Assembly: GCF_025558165.1 (NCBI RefSeq) | Contig: NZ_LAMZ01000001.1 | Span: 868,001-932,000 of the forward strand | Origin: Candidatus Pelagibacter ubique HIMB140 | Lineage (GTDB): Bacteria; Pseudomonadota; Alphaproteobacteria; Pelagibacterales; Pelagibacteraceae | Direction: 5' to 3' | DNA length: 64,000 nucleotides | Shown: positions 36,237 to 45,162 of the stretch, piece after piece | Layout: each line of letters opens with the position of its first letter | Numbering within the stretch: the stretch's first letter is position 1 | Notes under the pieces: model-generated | What the model saw: the letters and a program-made list of their open reading frames with translations, nothing else | The model's database searches: none | What the model was told of the DNA's origin: nothing | Made by a program: the position numbers and the translations under genes

Positions 36237-37076
36237 CTATAAATATCCAAGCTCTGACATTTCTTTTTCAAACTCTTTTTCAATTTTTTTTCTAATTTCA
36301 TCGCTCAAATTATTCTTCCAATCATTCTTTGGCCCAAGATTAAAAAAATTTTTTCTTTTACCAGTTTTCTTGTCAATGACTGCTTCCGTAAATGTTTCTT
36401 TTTGTTCTTTAATTTTCATGTTCTTAAATTCTGTAGATTTAATTGCCCTATTTAACTTAATCATATCTATATCTATATTTGCCCCTAGTGATTTCAAAAA
36501 TTTAAGAACTTTAAGCATAACTGTTTTTTTTTTATTTATTAAATCCTCATATTTAATAAGCAAATAATTACTATGATTTTTTAATTGTTTCCATGAGTTA
36601 AAATTAAAACTCCATGATCCAATAAATACTTTTGCATTTAAATCTGTTTTGGCCATAAATTGTTCTTTGTTAATCATCGTTTCAATTGCCTCATCGATAG
36701 TATAATCATAATGGTGAGTTAAAGAAGAAACTACATTTCTAGGATCACGAACTATATGAATTGTACCTAATGTGTTCTTTAAATTTGTAAAATCACTATC
36801 ATAAACCTTTGCATATGAACTATGAGTTTTAAAAAATTTTAAATTTCCTTTTTCTTTATTTATAAATTCTTGGGCCTTAATAAAATTTTTAAAAGAATCT
36901 TTTTCATTGTTAATATCTACTCCAACAGATAATAAATGACTTAATAGAGGAAATTGCGTTATTTTATATAAGTTTTCAAAACTAAATTCTCCATTATTAG
37001 AGAAGAAATAAGAACTCAAAATAGATCTTAAAAGTGTATTTCCACTTTTTGGATAGGAAGCAAGCCAAACGATCAT
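36237..37076 (-). CDS. Sulfotransferase-domain protein
   Basis: 279 residues. The 5'-phosphosulfate loop is ASYPKSGNTLLR (residues 6-17) and the 3'-phosphate site is IHIVRDPRNVVSS, both typical of PAPS-dependent sulfotransferases; LIKYEDLINKK is a further family motif. The acceptor is unknown; surface glycan or small molecule are both possible. It overlaps the Smr-domain gene by four bases. Confidence 0.88.
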   Translation of the reverse strand: MIVWLASYPKSGNTLLRSILSSYFFSNNGEFSFENLYKITQFPLLSHLLSVGVDINNEKDSFKNFIKAQEFINKEKGNLKFFKTHSSYAKVYDSDFTNLKNTLGTIHIVRDPRNVVSSLTHHYDYTIDEAIETMINKEQFMAKTDLNAKVFIGSWSFNFNSWKQLKNHSNYLLIKYEDLINKKKTVMLKVLKFLKSLGANIDIDMIKLNRAIKSTEFKNMKIKEQKETFTEAVIDKKTGKRKNFFNLGPKNDWKNNLSDEIRKKIEKEFEKEMSELGYL

Positions 37077-37489
37077 TTAATTTTATTTTTTTTTAATAAT
37101 ATATAAAAAGCCCCTTCACCTCCATCTTCGATTGATGCTTTTTTAAATTCAATTATTAATTTCATTAGTTCATTATTATTTTTTATATACTCTGGAACGG
37201 AATATTTTAAAATACTTAAATCCTTAGAGATATATGGATTGCTTTCGTTGTTGGAATGAAGGCCTTTTCCAGTTATCACTCTTATTAAATTTATATTATT
37301 TTCGAAAGACTCTTTAATAAATTTTTCTATTTTTTTATTTGCATCATCTAAAGTATATCCATGTAAATCAATATATGAAATTTTAGTGGTTTTTTTTTTA
37401 ATATAATTTTCTTTATCAATTAACTTCTCTTTACTAGACAAAAAGTTTTCCCAATCTTTTTTATCTTTACCTGAAAAATTATTGTTCAA
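37073..37489 (-). CDS. Smr/MutS2-domain protein
   Basis: 138 residues. The Smr domain has YIDLHGYTLDDANKKIEKF and LIRVITGKGLHS with the conserved DLHG and GKG motifs and a late GGEGAFYILL. Stand-alone Smr proteins act as DNA or RNA endonucleases, some in ribosome-collision rescue. The N-terminal 40 residues are basic and unstructured. It begins next to the Tim44-like gene stop. Confidence 0.9.
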   Translation of the reverse strand: MNNNFSGKDKKDWENFLSSKEKLIDKENYIKKKTTKISYIDLHGYTLDDANKKIEKFIKESFENNINLIRVITGKGLHSNNESNPYISKDLSILKYSVPEYIKNNNELMKLIIEFKKASIEDGGEGAFYILLKKNKIK

Positions 37490-38086
37490 TTATGTTAAAA
37501 TGTTAATAAGCTGCCAGTTAGGATTAGTTGATGTGGTGTCTCTTGAAAATACCCACGTATCATAAATTTTTTTAATTTTTTCAGGATCCCCTGATACAAT
37601 TTTTTTTTCTTTATCCTTAACGCATGTTATTACTTCAGCAATAAAATCTACTGTTACATTTAAAATATTTCCAATCTTTTTATATTCTTTAATGTCAGCT
37701 TTATTAATTCCAATGAAAGTAATCTCGGCAAAGTGACCTCTCTTTGTTCTCTCTTTTAAAGCTTCATCAAATTGATCATATATTTTATTGTTTAACAAAG
37801 GTTTTGCATTAGTAATTTTGTTATCGTTATCACCAAAATCAGTAATGATTGTCTCATAAGCTATCTTTGCACCATCCAAAAATTCTTTTTTTGCTTTATC
37901 ATCAAAATTATTTTTTGAGCTTTTGTTGCGCTCGACATTTATTTTTTTAATAGCTTCTTTAAATTGTGCTGGAGTTTTTCCCTCAAAACCTGTTCTTTTC
38001 CCCAAAATTCCTCTCAACCTTAAAAAAATAAATCCTGCGATCATGACTAATAAAATAATATCAATGTATTGAAAACTATATTGCAT
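37490..38086 (-). CDS. Tim44-like (TimA) domain membrane-anchored protein
   Basis: 198 residues: one N-terminal membrane helix (about 9-24), a charged linker with KTPAQFKEAIKKIN-like segment, and a C-terminal Tim44 fold (DQFDEALKERTKRGHFAEITFIGI, then VDFIAEVITCVKD and WVFSRDTTSTNPNW). Alphaproteobacterial members are the presumed ancestors of mitochondrial Tim44 and occupy the inner membrane. It is divergent from fxsA across 58 bases. Confidence 0.92.
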   Translation of the reverse strand: MQYSFQYIDIILLVMIAGFIFLRLRGILGKRTGFEGKTPAQFKEAIKKINVERNKSSKNNFDDKAKKEFLDGAKIAYETIITDFGDNDNKITNAKPLLNNKIYDQFDEALKERTKRGHFAEITFIGINKADIKEYKKIGNILNVTVDFIAEVITCVKDKEKKIVSGDPEKIKKIYDTWVFSRDTTSTNPNWQLINILT

Positions 38087-38144
38087 GGTGAGATAGTAAT
38101 TACTCTATTGATTAATTTCAACCGGCAATTTAGATTAAAGACAA

Positions 38145-38573
38145 ATGAACACAATCTTAATATTAATAATTTTAGTGCCAATAATTGAAATATATCTTTT
38201 TATTAAAATTGGAGCAGAAATTGGAGCGATTTATACTATTTTATTAATTTTTTTTACTGCAATAATTGGGGTTTATTATGCAAAATATGAGGGATTAAAC
38301 ACTCTTAAATCTGGAATTTTACAAATAAAAAAAAAAGAAACACCGGCTTATGAGGTTATATCAGGTGCTGCAATTGCCTTCGCGGCATTACTTTTGATAA
38401 TTCCAGGTTTTGCAACTGATATGGCCGGATTTTTGCTAATTTTTCCATTTAGCAGAAAGTTAATTTTTAAAACTATTTTTGAAAATTTTAATATAAAAAA
38501 AAAACAGAGAAATAATTTTATTGATGGAGAATATGAAGATATAGGAAATGACGATGAAAACAGAAAAATATAA
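38145..38573 (+). CDS. fxsA: FxsA-family membrane protein
   Basis: 142 residues. Hydrophobic segments at about 3-22, 26-44 and 72-98. Family landmarks are VPIIEIYLFIKIGAEIGA, EGLNTLK and LLIIPGFATDMAGFLLIFP. FxsA is a cytoplasmic-membrane protein that influences exclusion of phage T7 in E. coli; the normal role is unknown. It overlaps secB, and both are divergent from the Tim44-like gene, a common alphaproteobacterial order. Confidence 0.93.
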   Translation: MNTILILIILVPIIEIYLFIKIGAEIGAIYTILLIFFTAIIGVYYAKYEGLNTLKSGILQIKKKETPAYEVISGAAIAFAALLLIIPGFATDMAGFLLIFPFSRKLIFKTIFENFNIKKKQRNNFIDGEYEDIGNDDENRKI

Positions 38574-38979
38574 AATTTTAGGAAAATATATAAAAGATCT
38601 TTCAGCTGAAACTCCAGATACAGAAACATACTTATTTGTAAAAGAGAGAATAAATAAATATCAGCTAGGTATAGATATAAATTCTGTAGCACTAAAAAAT
38701 AAGATGATTGAAGTTAACACAAAATTTAAATTTCATGATAGTGAAGATAGTAAAAAAAAATCTTATTTTGAAATTGTTTTTTCCACAATAATAAAAATAA
38801 ATGATGAAACCATAGAAAAAAAAGAATTAGAAAAAATAATATTATGTGATCTTCAGACAAAAATTTACCCGCATATGGAAAAATCATTGTTGGATTTGTT
38901 GCATAATTCAGGTTATCCAGGTGTAAAATTTGACAAAAAAATTAATTTTGAAAACTTATATAATCAACGACTTAATTAA
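38554..38979 (+). CDS. secB: Protein-export chaperone SecB
   Basis: 141 residues from the ATG at 38554; an ATG two codons earlier (38548) exists, but the AGGA at 38541-38544 is too close to it and better spaced for the second. Features: ILGKYIKDLSAETPD at the N-terminus, then strands KFKFHDSEDSKKKSYFEIVFST and the C-terminal helix LLDLLHNSGYPGVKFDKKINFE. It holds preproteins unfolded for SecA. Divergent in sequence but recognisable, and in the expected place near oriC. Confidence 0.9.
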   Translation: MKTEKYKILGKYIKDLSAETPDTETYLFVKERINKYQLGIDINSVALKNKMIEVNTKFKFHDSEDSKKKSYFEIVFSTIIKINDETIEKKELEKIILCDLQTKIYPHMEKSLLDLLHNSGYPGVKFDKKINFENLYNQRLN

Positions 38980-39635
38980 AAAAAATTTTTTTTAAGATTA
39001 GTTTTTAAATATTCTTTATGTCTTTGAATTTCTTCTTTAGTTGGTGTTATTATTTTTTTATAATAATCGACTTCTATATTTCCAATATTATCTAAAATTT
39101 TATTACTACTAAAATCTAAGGTAGGTTCTTTCTGATCAATTAAATTAATATATACTTTTGCTAATAAATCACAGTCTATTAATGCAGTATGACGAGTTCT
39201 ACGAGAGTTATCTATTCTAAATTTTTTACATAACGCATCTAAATTTATTTGAGATCCAGGATATTTTTCTCTTGCCAAAGTCAATGTATCTACAACTTCA
39301 TTTTGAAGTTTATTTTTACCAAATAAATTAAGCTCATTATTTAAATGAGCTAAATCAAATTCAGCATTATGTATAATAAGTCTCTTGTTATCTATAAATT
39401 CTAGAAAACTGTCAGCTATTTCACCAAATTTTTTTTGTTTTGATAAAAATTCATCAGAATATCCATGTACCTCAAAGGCTTTTTCTGAAACTTTTCTTTC
39501 AGGATTTAAATAACAGTGGAATTTATTTTGAGTTGGAATTAAATTATTTAATTCTATACACCCAATTTCTACAACCCTATGGCCATCTTTGATAGATATT
39601 CCGGTTGTCTCTGTATCTAAAACTATTTCATTCAT
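38976..39635 (-). CDS. dnaQ: DNA polymerase III epsilon subunit (3'-5' exonuclease)
   Basis: 219 residues. ExoI motif VLDTETTGIS, ExoII IIHNAEFDLAHL and ExoIII HTALIDCDLLAKVY hold the metal-binding acidic residues and catalytic His. It proofreads the replicative polymerase. The C-terminal ~40 residues after the exonuclease domain should bind PolC alpha. It shares a TTAA with secB. Confidence 0.96.
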   Translation of the reverse strand: MNEIVLDTETTGISIKDGHRVVEIGCIELNNLIPTQNKFHCYLNPERKVSEKAFEVHGYSDEFLSKQKKFGEIADSFLEFIDNKRLIIHNAEFDLAHLNNELNLFGKNKLQNEVVDTLTLAREKYPGSQINLDALCKKFRIDNSRRTRHTALIDCDLLAKVYINLIDQKEPTLDFSSNKILDNIGNIEVDYYKKIITPTKEEIQRHKEYLKTNLKKNFF

Positions 39636-40208
39636 CTATAAAATTTTTTTTAAAATTATTTTTATTTGTATTTTAACAGGCTTTTCCTTAAAAGTATTTT
39701 TAATTACGAAATGAGATTTTTTCTTTTTATAACTTGGTTTTAACTGAATTTTTCTAAATATATTTAGAACTTTAATATTAAAATTTTGTCTTTTTTTAAG
39801 TTTTCGATCAATGTCTTTTCTTTTCGAGTCTACATAAATCAATATATCTTTTTTATCAAAAATTTTATTTTCAATTAGTAAAGGTATATCCAAGATAACA
39901 AATTTTTTATTTTTATTTCTATTTAAAAAAGTTTTTAATTTTTCTCTAATTTCTTTATGAACAATGTCATTTATCTTTTTAAGATTATTTTTGTTTGCCA
40001 ATATTGCTTTTGCAATCTCAATTTTATCTACAGGAAAAGTATAAATATATTTAGGTAATTTTTTTTTTAACTTAAGGTATGTCTTTTTGTTTTTTTTGTA
40101 TAATTTTGAAACTTCATGGTCTGCATTAAAAACAGGATATCCAAAATTTTTTGCTACAAATGATTTTCCAGACCCAATATCTCCAACTATACCTATTCTA
40201 ATCATCAT
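39636..40208 (-). CDS. coaE: Dephospho-CoA kinase
   Basis: 190 residues. P-loop GIVGDIGSGKS near the N-terminus, FNADHEVSKLY and VILDIPLLIENK are CoaE motifs. It phosphorylates the 3'-OH of dephospho-CoA, the last step of CoA synthesis. Rich in Lys/Ile. It overlaps aroE by 11 bases, using one of two adjacent ATG codons (40208 or 40205). Confidence 0.96.
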   Translation of the reverse strand: MMIRIGIVGDIGSGKSFVAKNFGYPVFNADHEVSKLYKKNKKTYLKLKKKLPKYIYTFPVDKIEIAKAILANKNNLKKINDIVHKEIREKLKTFLNRNKNKKFVILDIPLLIENKIFDKKDILIYVDSKRKDIDRKLKKRQNFNIKVLNIFRKIQLKPSYKKKKSHFVIKNTFKEKPVKIQIKIILKKIL

Positions 40209-40992
40209 CTAGTAAATCAAGTACTTTGTTATTTATATTTGGCTCAATGTTGTGCCACAATTTAAATGCTTCAAAAGCTTGATAAATAAACATTAATTTA
40301 CCATTTTCTGTTTGATTTCCTAATTTTTTTCCTAATTTTAAAAAATTAGTTTCTTTAGGATTATAAATAACATCATAGAAAAACTTATCTGTACCAATCT
40401 TAAGAGTGTTTAAGTTGATGGTCTCATTATTTAAACCTAAACTTGTGGCGTTTATAATCATATCAAAATCAGGTAACTCACCCCAACTTACAGTATTAAT
40501 TTTATTAAATTGATTTTTTAAATCCTGAGCTTTATTACTAGTTCTGTTGCTTATAGTTATTTCTGAAGCCTCCATTTTACTTAAAGCAAAAATTAATGAT
40601 GGGACCACTCCACCAGCACCTAAAATTAAAATTTTCTTATTTTTAATTTTGTAGTTCAAACTATTTATTGCTTTCTGAAAACCACTTATATCTGTATTGT
40701 GACCAACAAGGTTACCGTTATGAAAACAAATTGTATTTACTGACTGTGTCTGTTCTGCTTCTAAACTTAATCTATCTAAAAAGGGAATTACTGTTTTTTT
40801 AAATGGAACAGTAACATTGCAACCATTTATTTCTTGTTTTTTTATTTTAAGAAAAAAATTTTCAATTTCGTTTTTTTCAAGTTTAATTTTTTCATAAACT
40901 GCATTAATACTATTTTGTTTTAACCAATAATTGTGCAATTTTGGAGATAATGAATGATTAATTGGGTTTCCGATTACAAAATATTTTTTCAT
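40198..40992 (-). CDS. aroE: Shikimate dehydrogenase
   Basis: 264 residues. The substrate site has GNPINHSLSPKLHN and GCNVTVPFK with the catalytic Lys, then HNTDISGF; the NADP loop is ILGAGGVVPS and the base contact SNRTSNKA. It reduces 3-dehydroshikimate in aromatic amino-acid synthesis. Overlaps maf by four bases. Confidence 0.97.
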   Translation of the reverse strand: MKKYFVIGNPINHSLSPKLHNYWLKQNSINAVYEKIKLEKNEIENFFLKIKKQEINGCNVTVPFKKTVIPFLDRLSLEAEQTQSVNTICFHNGNLVGHNTDISGFQKAINSLNYKIKNKKILILGAGGVVPSLIFALSKMEASEITISNRTSNKAQDLKNQFNKINTVSWGELPDFDMIINATSLGLNNETINLNTLKIGTDKFFYDVIYNPKETNFLKLGKKLGNQTENGKLMFIYQAFEAFKLWHNIEPNINNKVLDLLDDD

Positions 40993-41576
40993 TTTTGTAA
41001 ATTTAAATATTCTTTAATTTTTTTTATAGGTAAGCCCATTACTGTATCTTCATCCCCTTCGATACTGCTGAATAAATTTCTACCTTCCCCCTCAATTTGG
41101 TAAACATTATAAGCGTAAAGATTTTCATCCGATATCTTAGATAAATATTCTACCAACTCCGAATCTGAAAAATTTTTCATTTTAAGGATTGCCTTATCAG
41201 TATAGTTCCAAATCATGGAACCATTTTTTGAAATACAAACAGAGCTTATAAGGAAATGAGGTTTTCCATTCAATTTTTTTAGTATTTTCATTGCTTCATC
41301 TCTATTCTCAGGTTTTGAAATTAACTCTCCATTTAAATCAATAACACTATCTGCTCCAAGTACTATTCTGTCTTGAATTTTAGCACTAACTTTGTTTGCT
41401 TTTAACTCTGCTAAATTTTTTGAAATTATTTCTGGGCTAGCATTTTCCTTAAGTAAAGAGAGTTTTACAATATCTTCATCAACGTTTGAAGGTTCTATGA
41501 TGTTTTTTATATTATTTTTATCTAAAATATATTTTCTAACTTTACTTTTAGACGCTAGAATAATTTCATTTTGCAT
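40989..41576 (-). CDS. maf: Maf-family nucleotide pyrophosphatase
   Basis: 195 residues. It has ILASKSKVRKYIL at the N-terminus, GADSVIDLNGE near the active site, and EGRNLFSSIEGDEDTVMGLP at the C-terminus. Maf proteins hydrolyse modified NTPs (dTTP/UTP and m7GTP-type). It overlaps the pyruvate-dikinase-regulator gene by 11 bases. Confidence 0.95.
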   Translation of the reverse strand: MQNEIILASKSKVRKYILDKNNIKNIIEPSNVDEDIVKLSLLKENASPEIISKNLAELKANKVSAKIQDRIVLGADSVIDLNGELISKPENRDEAMKILKKLNGKPHFLISSVCISKNGSMIWNYTDKAILKMKNFSDSELVEYLSKISDENLYAYNVYQIEGEGRNLFSSIEGDEDTVMGLPIKKIKEYLNLQK

Positions 41577-42393
41577 TATTTAAAAATATTTCGTGAATTT
41601 TAATTATAGAAGCAGCTGTTTCTTCAACAGATTTTCTTGTTACATCTATTAAGGGCCATTTATATTTCTGAAATGTTTTTTTTGCTTGTAGAACTTCTTT
41701 TTTTATACTCTCTAAGTTAGTATAATCTATACTTTCTGTTTCTTTTAAGGAATTCATTCTATTTTTTCTTAGATCTGCTAATCGTTCAGGTTCTGTACTT
41801 AATCCAACAACACAAGTTATATGGGGATTCTGTTTAAGTTTTTCTGGTAAGGAGTTTTCATTAACCAAGGGAATATTTGATGTCTTAAAGCCTTTGTTAG
41901 CAAGATAAATAGAAGTTGGTGTTTTGCTGGTTCTACTAACACCTACAAGAATAATATCGGATTCTTCAACTTCACTAATCAAATTTCCATCATCATGATT
42001 CATTGTAAATTGAATTGCTTCAATTCTATCATAATATTCATCATTTAAAACGTGTTGTCCGCTTGGTTCGTGGGTTGCTTTTTGATTTAAAATTTTAGAA
42101 AAATTTAAAATTAAATTACCTAATACTCCAAAACAAGGAATCTTTTTTTTTTCACTTTCGTTTGACAAATATTTTGCAAGGTTGTTGTCTACAATGGTAT
42201 ATAAAATTATCGAATTTTCATTTTTTTTTGCGTCTTCTAGAATTTTTAATATTTGATTTTCTGTTCTTGTAAATGAATATGAATGAACTTTATATTCTAT
42301 ATTTAAAAATTGTGCTTTTAGAGCCAAAAATATTCTATCTAAAGTTTCGCCAGTAGAATCAGAAATTAAATAAATTTGATATGTATTACTCAT
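41566..42393 (-). CDS. Kinase/pyrophosphorylase regulating pyruvate phosphate dikinase or PEP synthase
   Basis: 275 residues of DUF299. The opening YLISDSTGETLDRI and the P-loop-like GVSRTSKTPTS (151-161) are diagnostic. Known members phosphorylate a Thr next to the catalytic His of pyruvate phosphate dikinase or PEP synthetase using ADP, and also reverse the reaction with phosphate. Whether the target here is PpdK or PpsA cannot be read from the sequence. It is the first gene on the left side of the putative replication origin. Confidence 0.95.
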   Translation of the reverse strand: MSNTYQIYLISDSTGETLDRIFLALKAQFLNIEYKVHSYSFTRTENQILKILEDAKKNENSIILYTIVDNNLAKYLSNESEKKKIPCFGVLGNLILNFSKILNQKATHEPSGQHVLNDEYYDRIEAIQFTMNHDDGNLISEVEESDIILVGVSRTSKTPTSIYLANKGFKTSNIPLVNENSLPEKLKQNPHITCVVGLSTEPERLADLRKNRMNSLKETESIDYTNLESIKKEVLQAKKTFQKYKWPLIDVTRKSVEETAASIIKIHEIFLNNAK

Positions 42394-42660
42394 AAATAAA
42401 TTGTTAATAAATGTGTATTATTTTGATTAAATTATACAATTTTAAATTTCTCCAATAAAATCCGTAAAACCTGACTTTTATTAACAATAATAATAAATAA
42501 GCTAAAACAATCCACAAAAATTAAAATAATCAAAAAAGCTTCATTTTAAACAATTTTAATCAGCAAACATGTTTGTAAGTTGTGAATATAATGTTTATAA
42601 AAAATAATCACCTTTATTCACAAGATATATTAATACTACAATAATTTATAAGACTTTTAT
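42394..42660. other. Putative chromosomal replication origin (oriC)
   Basis: A 267-base gene-free, very AT-rich gap between the DUF299 regulator (leftward) and hemE (rightward). Genes point away from it on both sides, as in alphaproteobacterial origins, where oriC lies between this regulator and hemE. One perfect DnaA box (TTATTCACA, 42614-42622) and near matches at 42402-42410, 42412-42420, 42478-42486 and 42581-42589 are present. parS and parAB lie about 7 kb to the right. No start codon-linked ORF of note is inside. Confidence 0.85.
42614..42622 (+). promoter_or_regulatory. Perfect DnaA box TTATTCACA
   Basis: Exact match to the consensus TTATNCACA, in the hemE-proximal part of the putative oriC. 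A one-mismatch box in the opposite orientation (TGTGAATAT) lies 25 bases to the left. Confidence 0.8.
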
Positions 42661-43662
42661 ATGAAACCTTTAAACAAAGTAATTATCGACAAAGACACTT
42701 CATTCAATCCTCTTTGGATAATGAGACAAGCAGGTAGATATTTGCCAGAATTTAGAGAAATTAGAAAGAAAAATCTTGATTTTATTAATCTATGTTTAAA
42801 TGACAACTTATCAGCTGAGATAACATTACAACCATTAAAAAGATTTGATATTGACGCTGCAATAATTTTTTCCGATATTTTAATGTTACCTTATGGTCTA
42901 GGCCAAAAAGTAAAATTTGAAAAAAATTTTGGTCCGAAGCTAGAAAATTTAGATTTAAATAAAATAGCAAAATTGGACGAAATAGATTTTGTTGAAAAGA
43001 TATACCCAGTTTACAAAGCTATCAAAAAAGTAAGTTCAGATCCAATCGTAGAAAACAAAAATACTATTGGTTTTGTAGGCGCTCCATGGACTCTTTTAGT
43101 TTATATGATTAATTTAAAATCTCCGAAGAAAGATTTAAATGAAAATTTTTTTAAAGATGAGTTTTTAATAAACAGAATTTTATTAATTATAGAAAAATTT
43201 TTAAAAGTTCATATTAAAAACCAAATAGATAGTGGAGCAAATGTTATTCAGATTTTTGATAGTTGGGCTGGTTTACTAGAAGAAAAAGACTTACCTAATT
43301 ATATTTACACACCTACTTTGAATTTAGTAGATTATGTTAAATCTTTTAATATACCGGTGATATGTTTTCCTAGGGAAATTAAAAATTATAAGGAATTTTG
43401 CGAAGTTGTTAATCCTGATGCAATAAGCATTGATTATAATGTGGACCCTAAAAAAATACTTAAAGATATAAAAATTCCTATTCAAGGAGGCTTAGATCCA
43501 AAAGTTCTTTTAACAGATTATGAAAATTTAAAAAAAGAAACTTCTAGATATTTAGAAATTTTCAAAGACCATCCATATATATTTAATTTAGGTCATGGTA
43601 TTTTGCCAGAGACTAATCCAGTGATGGTTGAAAATTTAATAAAAATAGTAAAAAATAATTAA
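42661..43662 (+). CDS. hemE: Uroporphyrinogen decarboxylase
   Basis: 333 residues. The N-terminal PLWIMRQAGRYLPEF carries the substrate-binding Arg, followed by FSDILMLPYGLG with the conserved Asp, GFVGAPWTLLVYM, and FNLGHGILPETNP at the C-terminus. It decarboxylates the four acetate side chains to give coproporphyrinogen III. First gene to the right of oriC, and four bases before hemH, so heme synthesis genes cluster at the origin. Confidence 0.98.
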   Translation: MKPLNKVIIDKDTSFNPLWIMRQAGRYLPEFREIRKKNLDFINLCLNDNLSAEITLQPLKRFDIDAAIIFSDILMLPYGLGQKVKFEKNFGPKLENLDLNKIAKLDEIDFVEKIYPVYKAIKKVSSDPIVENKNTIGFVGAPWTLLVYMINLKSPKKDLNENFFKDEFLINRILLIIEKFLKVHIKNQIDSGANVIQIFDSWAGLLEEKDLPNYIYTPTLNLVDYVKSFNIPVICFPREIKNYKEFCEVVNPDAISIDYNVDPKKILKDIKIPIQGGLDPKVLLTDYENLKKETSRYLEIFKDHPYIFNLGHGILPETNPVMVENLIKIVKNN

Positions 43663-43665
43663 AAT

Positions 43666-44658
43666 ATGGACGTTAATCATCCACCAATAAAATATGGAAA
43701 AACAGGTGTTCTAATTATTAATTTAGGAACACCAGATTCAACTAGCTGGTTTGATATAAGAAAGTATTTAAGAGAGTTTCTTTCAGATAGAAGAGTGATT
43801 GAAGTAAATCCTATAATTTGGCAAATAATTTTGAATTTATTTATTTTAACTCTTAGACCTTCAAAAACTGCCAAGGCTTACAAACAAATTTGGATGAAAA
43901 ACGAAAATATGTCTCCGCTTCTCTATTATACCAAACAACAAAGTGAAAAGACTTCTCAATTATTTAATAAAGAAAATATCATAATAGACTTTGCGATGAG
44001 ATACGGTAATCCAAGTATAAAGAGCAAAATAGCAAAACTGCATGATATGGGCTGTGAAAATTTAGTTATACTTCCTCTTTATCCACAATATGCGGCAGCT
44101 ACAACGGCCACAGTCTGTGATGAAGTTTATAGAACTTTAATGAAAATGAGATGGCAACCTTCTCTAAAAATAATTCCACATTATGAATCTAATTCTTTTT
44201 ATATTGATGCATTAGTTAATTCGATAAATAAAAAAATTAATGAAATTAATTGGAAACCAGATTTAATTATAGCTTCATACCATGGGATACCAAAAAAATA
44301 TTTTGATAAAGGAGACCCGTATCATTGCTATTGTCACAAAACAACAAGACTTATTTCAGAAAAATTTACCTCCATTAAAATTAAAACTACTTTTCAATCA
44401 CGATTTGGTCCGCAAGAATGGCTTCAACCATATACTGACAAAACTTTAGAAAGTTTACCTAAAGAAGGAATTAAAAATATTCTCACAATTTGTCCAGGTT
44501 TTTCATCAGACTGCGTAGAAACTTTGGAAGAAATATTAATTCAAGGGAAAGAAAGTTTTATAAATGCTGGAGGGTTAAATTTTGATATGGTTCCATGTTT
44601 AAATGACAATGATGATCATATATTTTTGTTAAAATCTTTAATTGAAAACAATATCTAA
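43666..44658 (+). CDS. hemH: Ferrochelatase
   Basis: 330 residues. It has VLIINLGTPDS, FAMRYGNPSI, LPLYPQYAAATTAT, the catalytic His in ASYHGIPKKYF, CHKTTRLI and CPGFSSDCVETLEEI with the conserved His/Glu region. It inserts Fe(II) into protoporphyrin IX. It lies between hemE and hemJ and is membrane-associated rather than integral. Confidence 0.98.
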   Translation: MDVNHPPIKYGKTGVLIINLGTPDSTSWFDIRKYLREFLSDRRVIEVNPIIWQIILNLFILTLRPSKTAKAYKQIWMKNENMSPLLYYTKQQSEKTSQLFNKENIIIDFAMRYGNPSIKSKIAKLHDMGCENLVILPLYPQYAAATTATVCDEVYRTLMKMRWQPSLKIIPHYESNSFYIDALVNSINKKINEINWKPDLIIASYHGIPKKYFDKGDPYHCYCHKTTRLISEKFTSIKIKTTFQSRFGPQEWLQPYTDKTLESLPKEGIKNILTICPGFSSDCVETLEEILIQGKESFINAGGLNFDMVPCLNDNDDHIFLLKSLIENNI

Positions 44659-44661
44659 TTA

Positions 44662-45096
44662 ATGAATACATATTTACTATTTAAATCTTTACATTTGATA
44701 GCAGTTGTTTCCTGGATGGCTGGTCTTTTATATCTACCAAGAATTTTTGTTTATCATGTCGAGAATAAAGAAAAAAAAGAAGCCACCGATATATTTGAAG
44801 TGATGGAGAGAAAATTATTCTTTTATATTATGCGTCCCGCAATGATATTTACTTGGGTATTTGGATTGATTTTGATTTATTTAAATGGAATAGAAATTTT
44901 TGCACAGTTGTGGTTTCAGATTAAGATAGTTCTGATAGTTTTGTTATCAGCCTATAATGACTTTTTGGGAAAATGTCTTGTTAGTTTAAAAAATTCTACA
45001 AGCACAAGATCTGCTAAATTTTTTAGAATTATTAATGAAATACCAACTGTAATTTTGATTATTGTTGTATTTTTAGCTATTTTTAAGCCAATCTAG
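44662..45096 (+). CDS. hemJ: Protoporphyrinogen IX oxidase HemJ
   Basis: 144 residues with four membrane helices at about 4-22, 52-72, 80-98 and 122-143. The HemJ/CopD motif KSLHLIAVVSWMAGLLYLPR contains the essential His, and ERKLFFYIMRPAM follows. It oxidises protoporphyrinogen IX and is the third heme gene beside oriC. hemG and hemY are not in the window. Confidence 0.95.
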   Translation: MNTYLLFKSLHLIAVVSWMAGLLYLPRIFVYHVENKEKKEATDIFEVMERKLFFYIMRPAMIFTWVFGLILIYLNGIEIFAQLWFQIKIVLIVLLSAYNDFLGKCLVSLKNSTSTRSAKFFRIINEIPTVILIIVVFLAIFKPI

Positions 45097-45098
45097 GG

Positions 45099-45152
45099 TT
45101 GAAATAAAAAAATCAGCATATATATATAACCTTGTTGATAAGTCCTTATCAA
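45099..45152 (+). promoter_or_regulatory. Probable rho promoter with +1 palindrome
   Basis: TTGAAA (45099-45104) and TATATA/TATAAC (45121-45130) form a sigma-70-like pair with 16-20 base spacing. The next bases, 45135-45152, are an 8-bp perfect inverted repeat with a two-base centre (TTGATAAG-TC-CTTATCAA), placed at the expected transcription start and 11 bases before the rho ATG. It could be an operator or give the mRNA a 5' hairpin. Confidence 0.5.
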
Positions 45153-45162
45153 AAAATTAATC

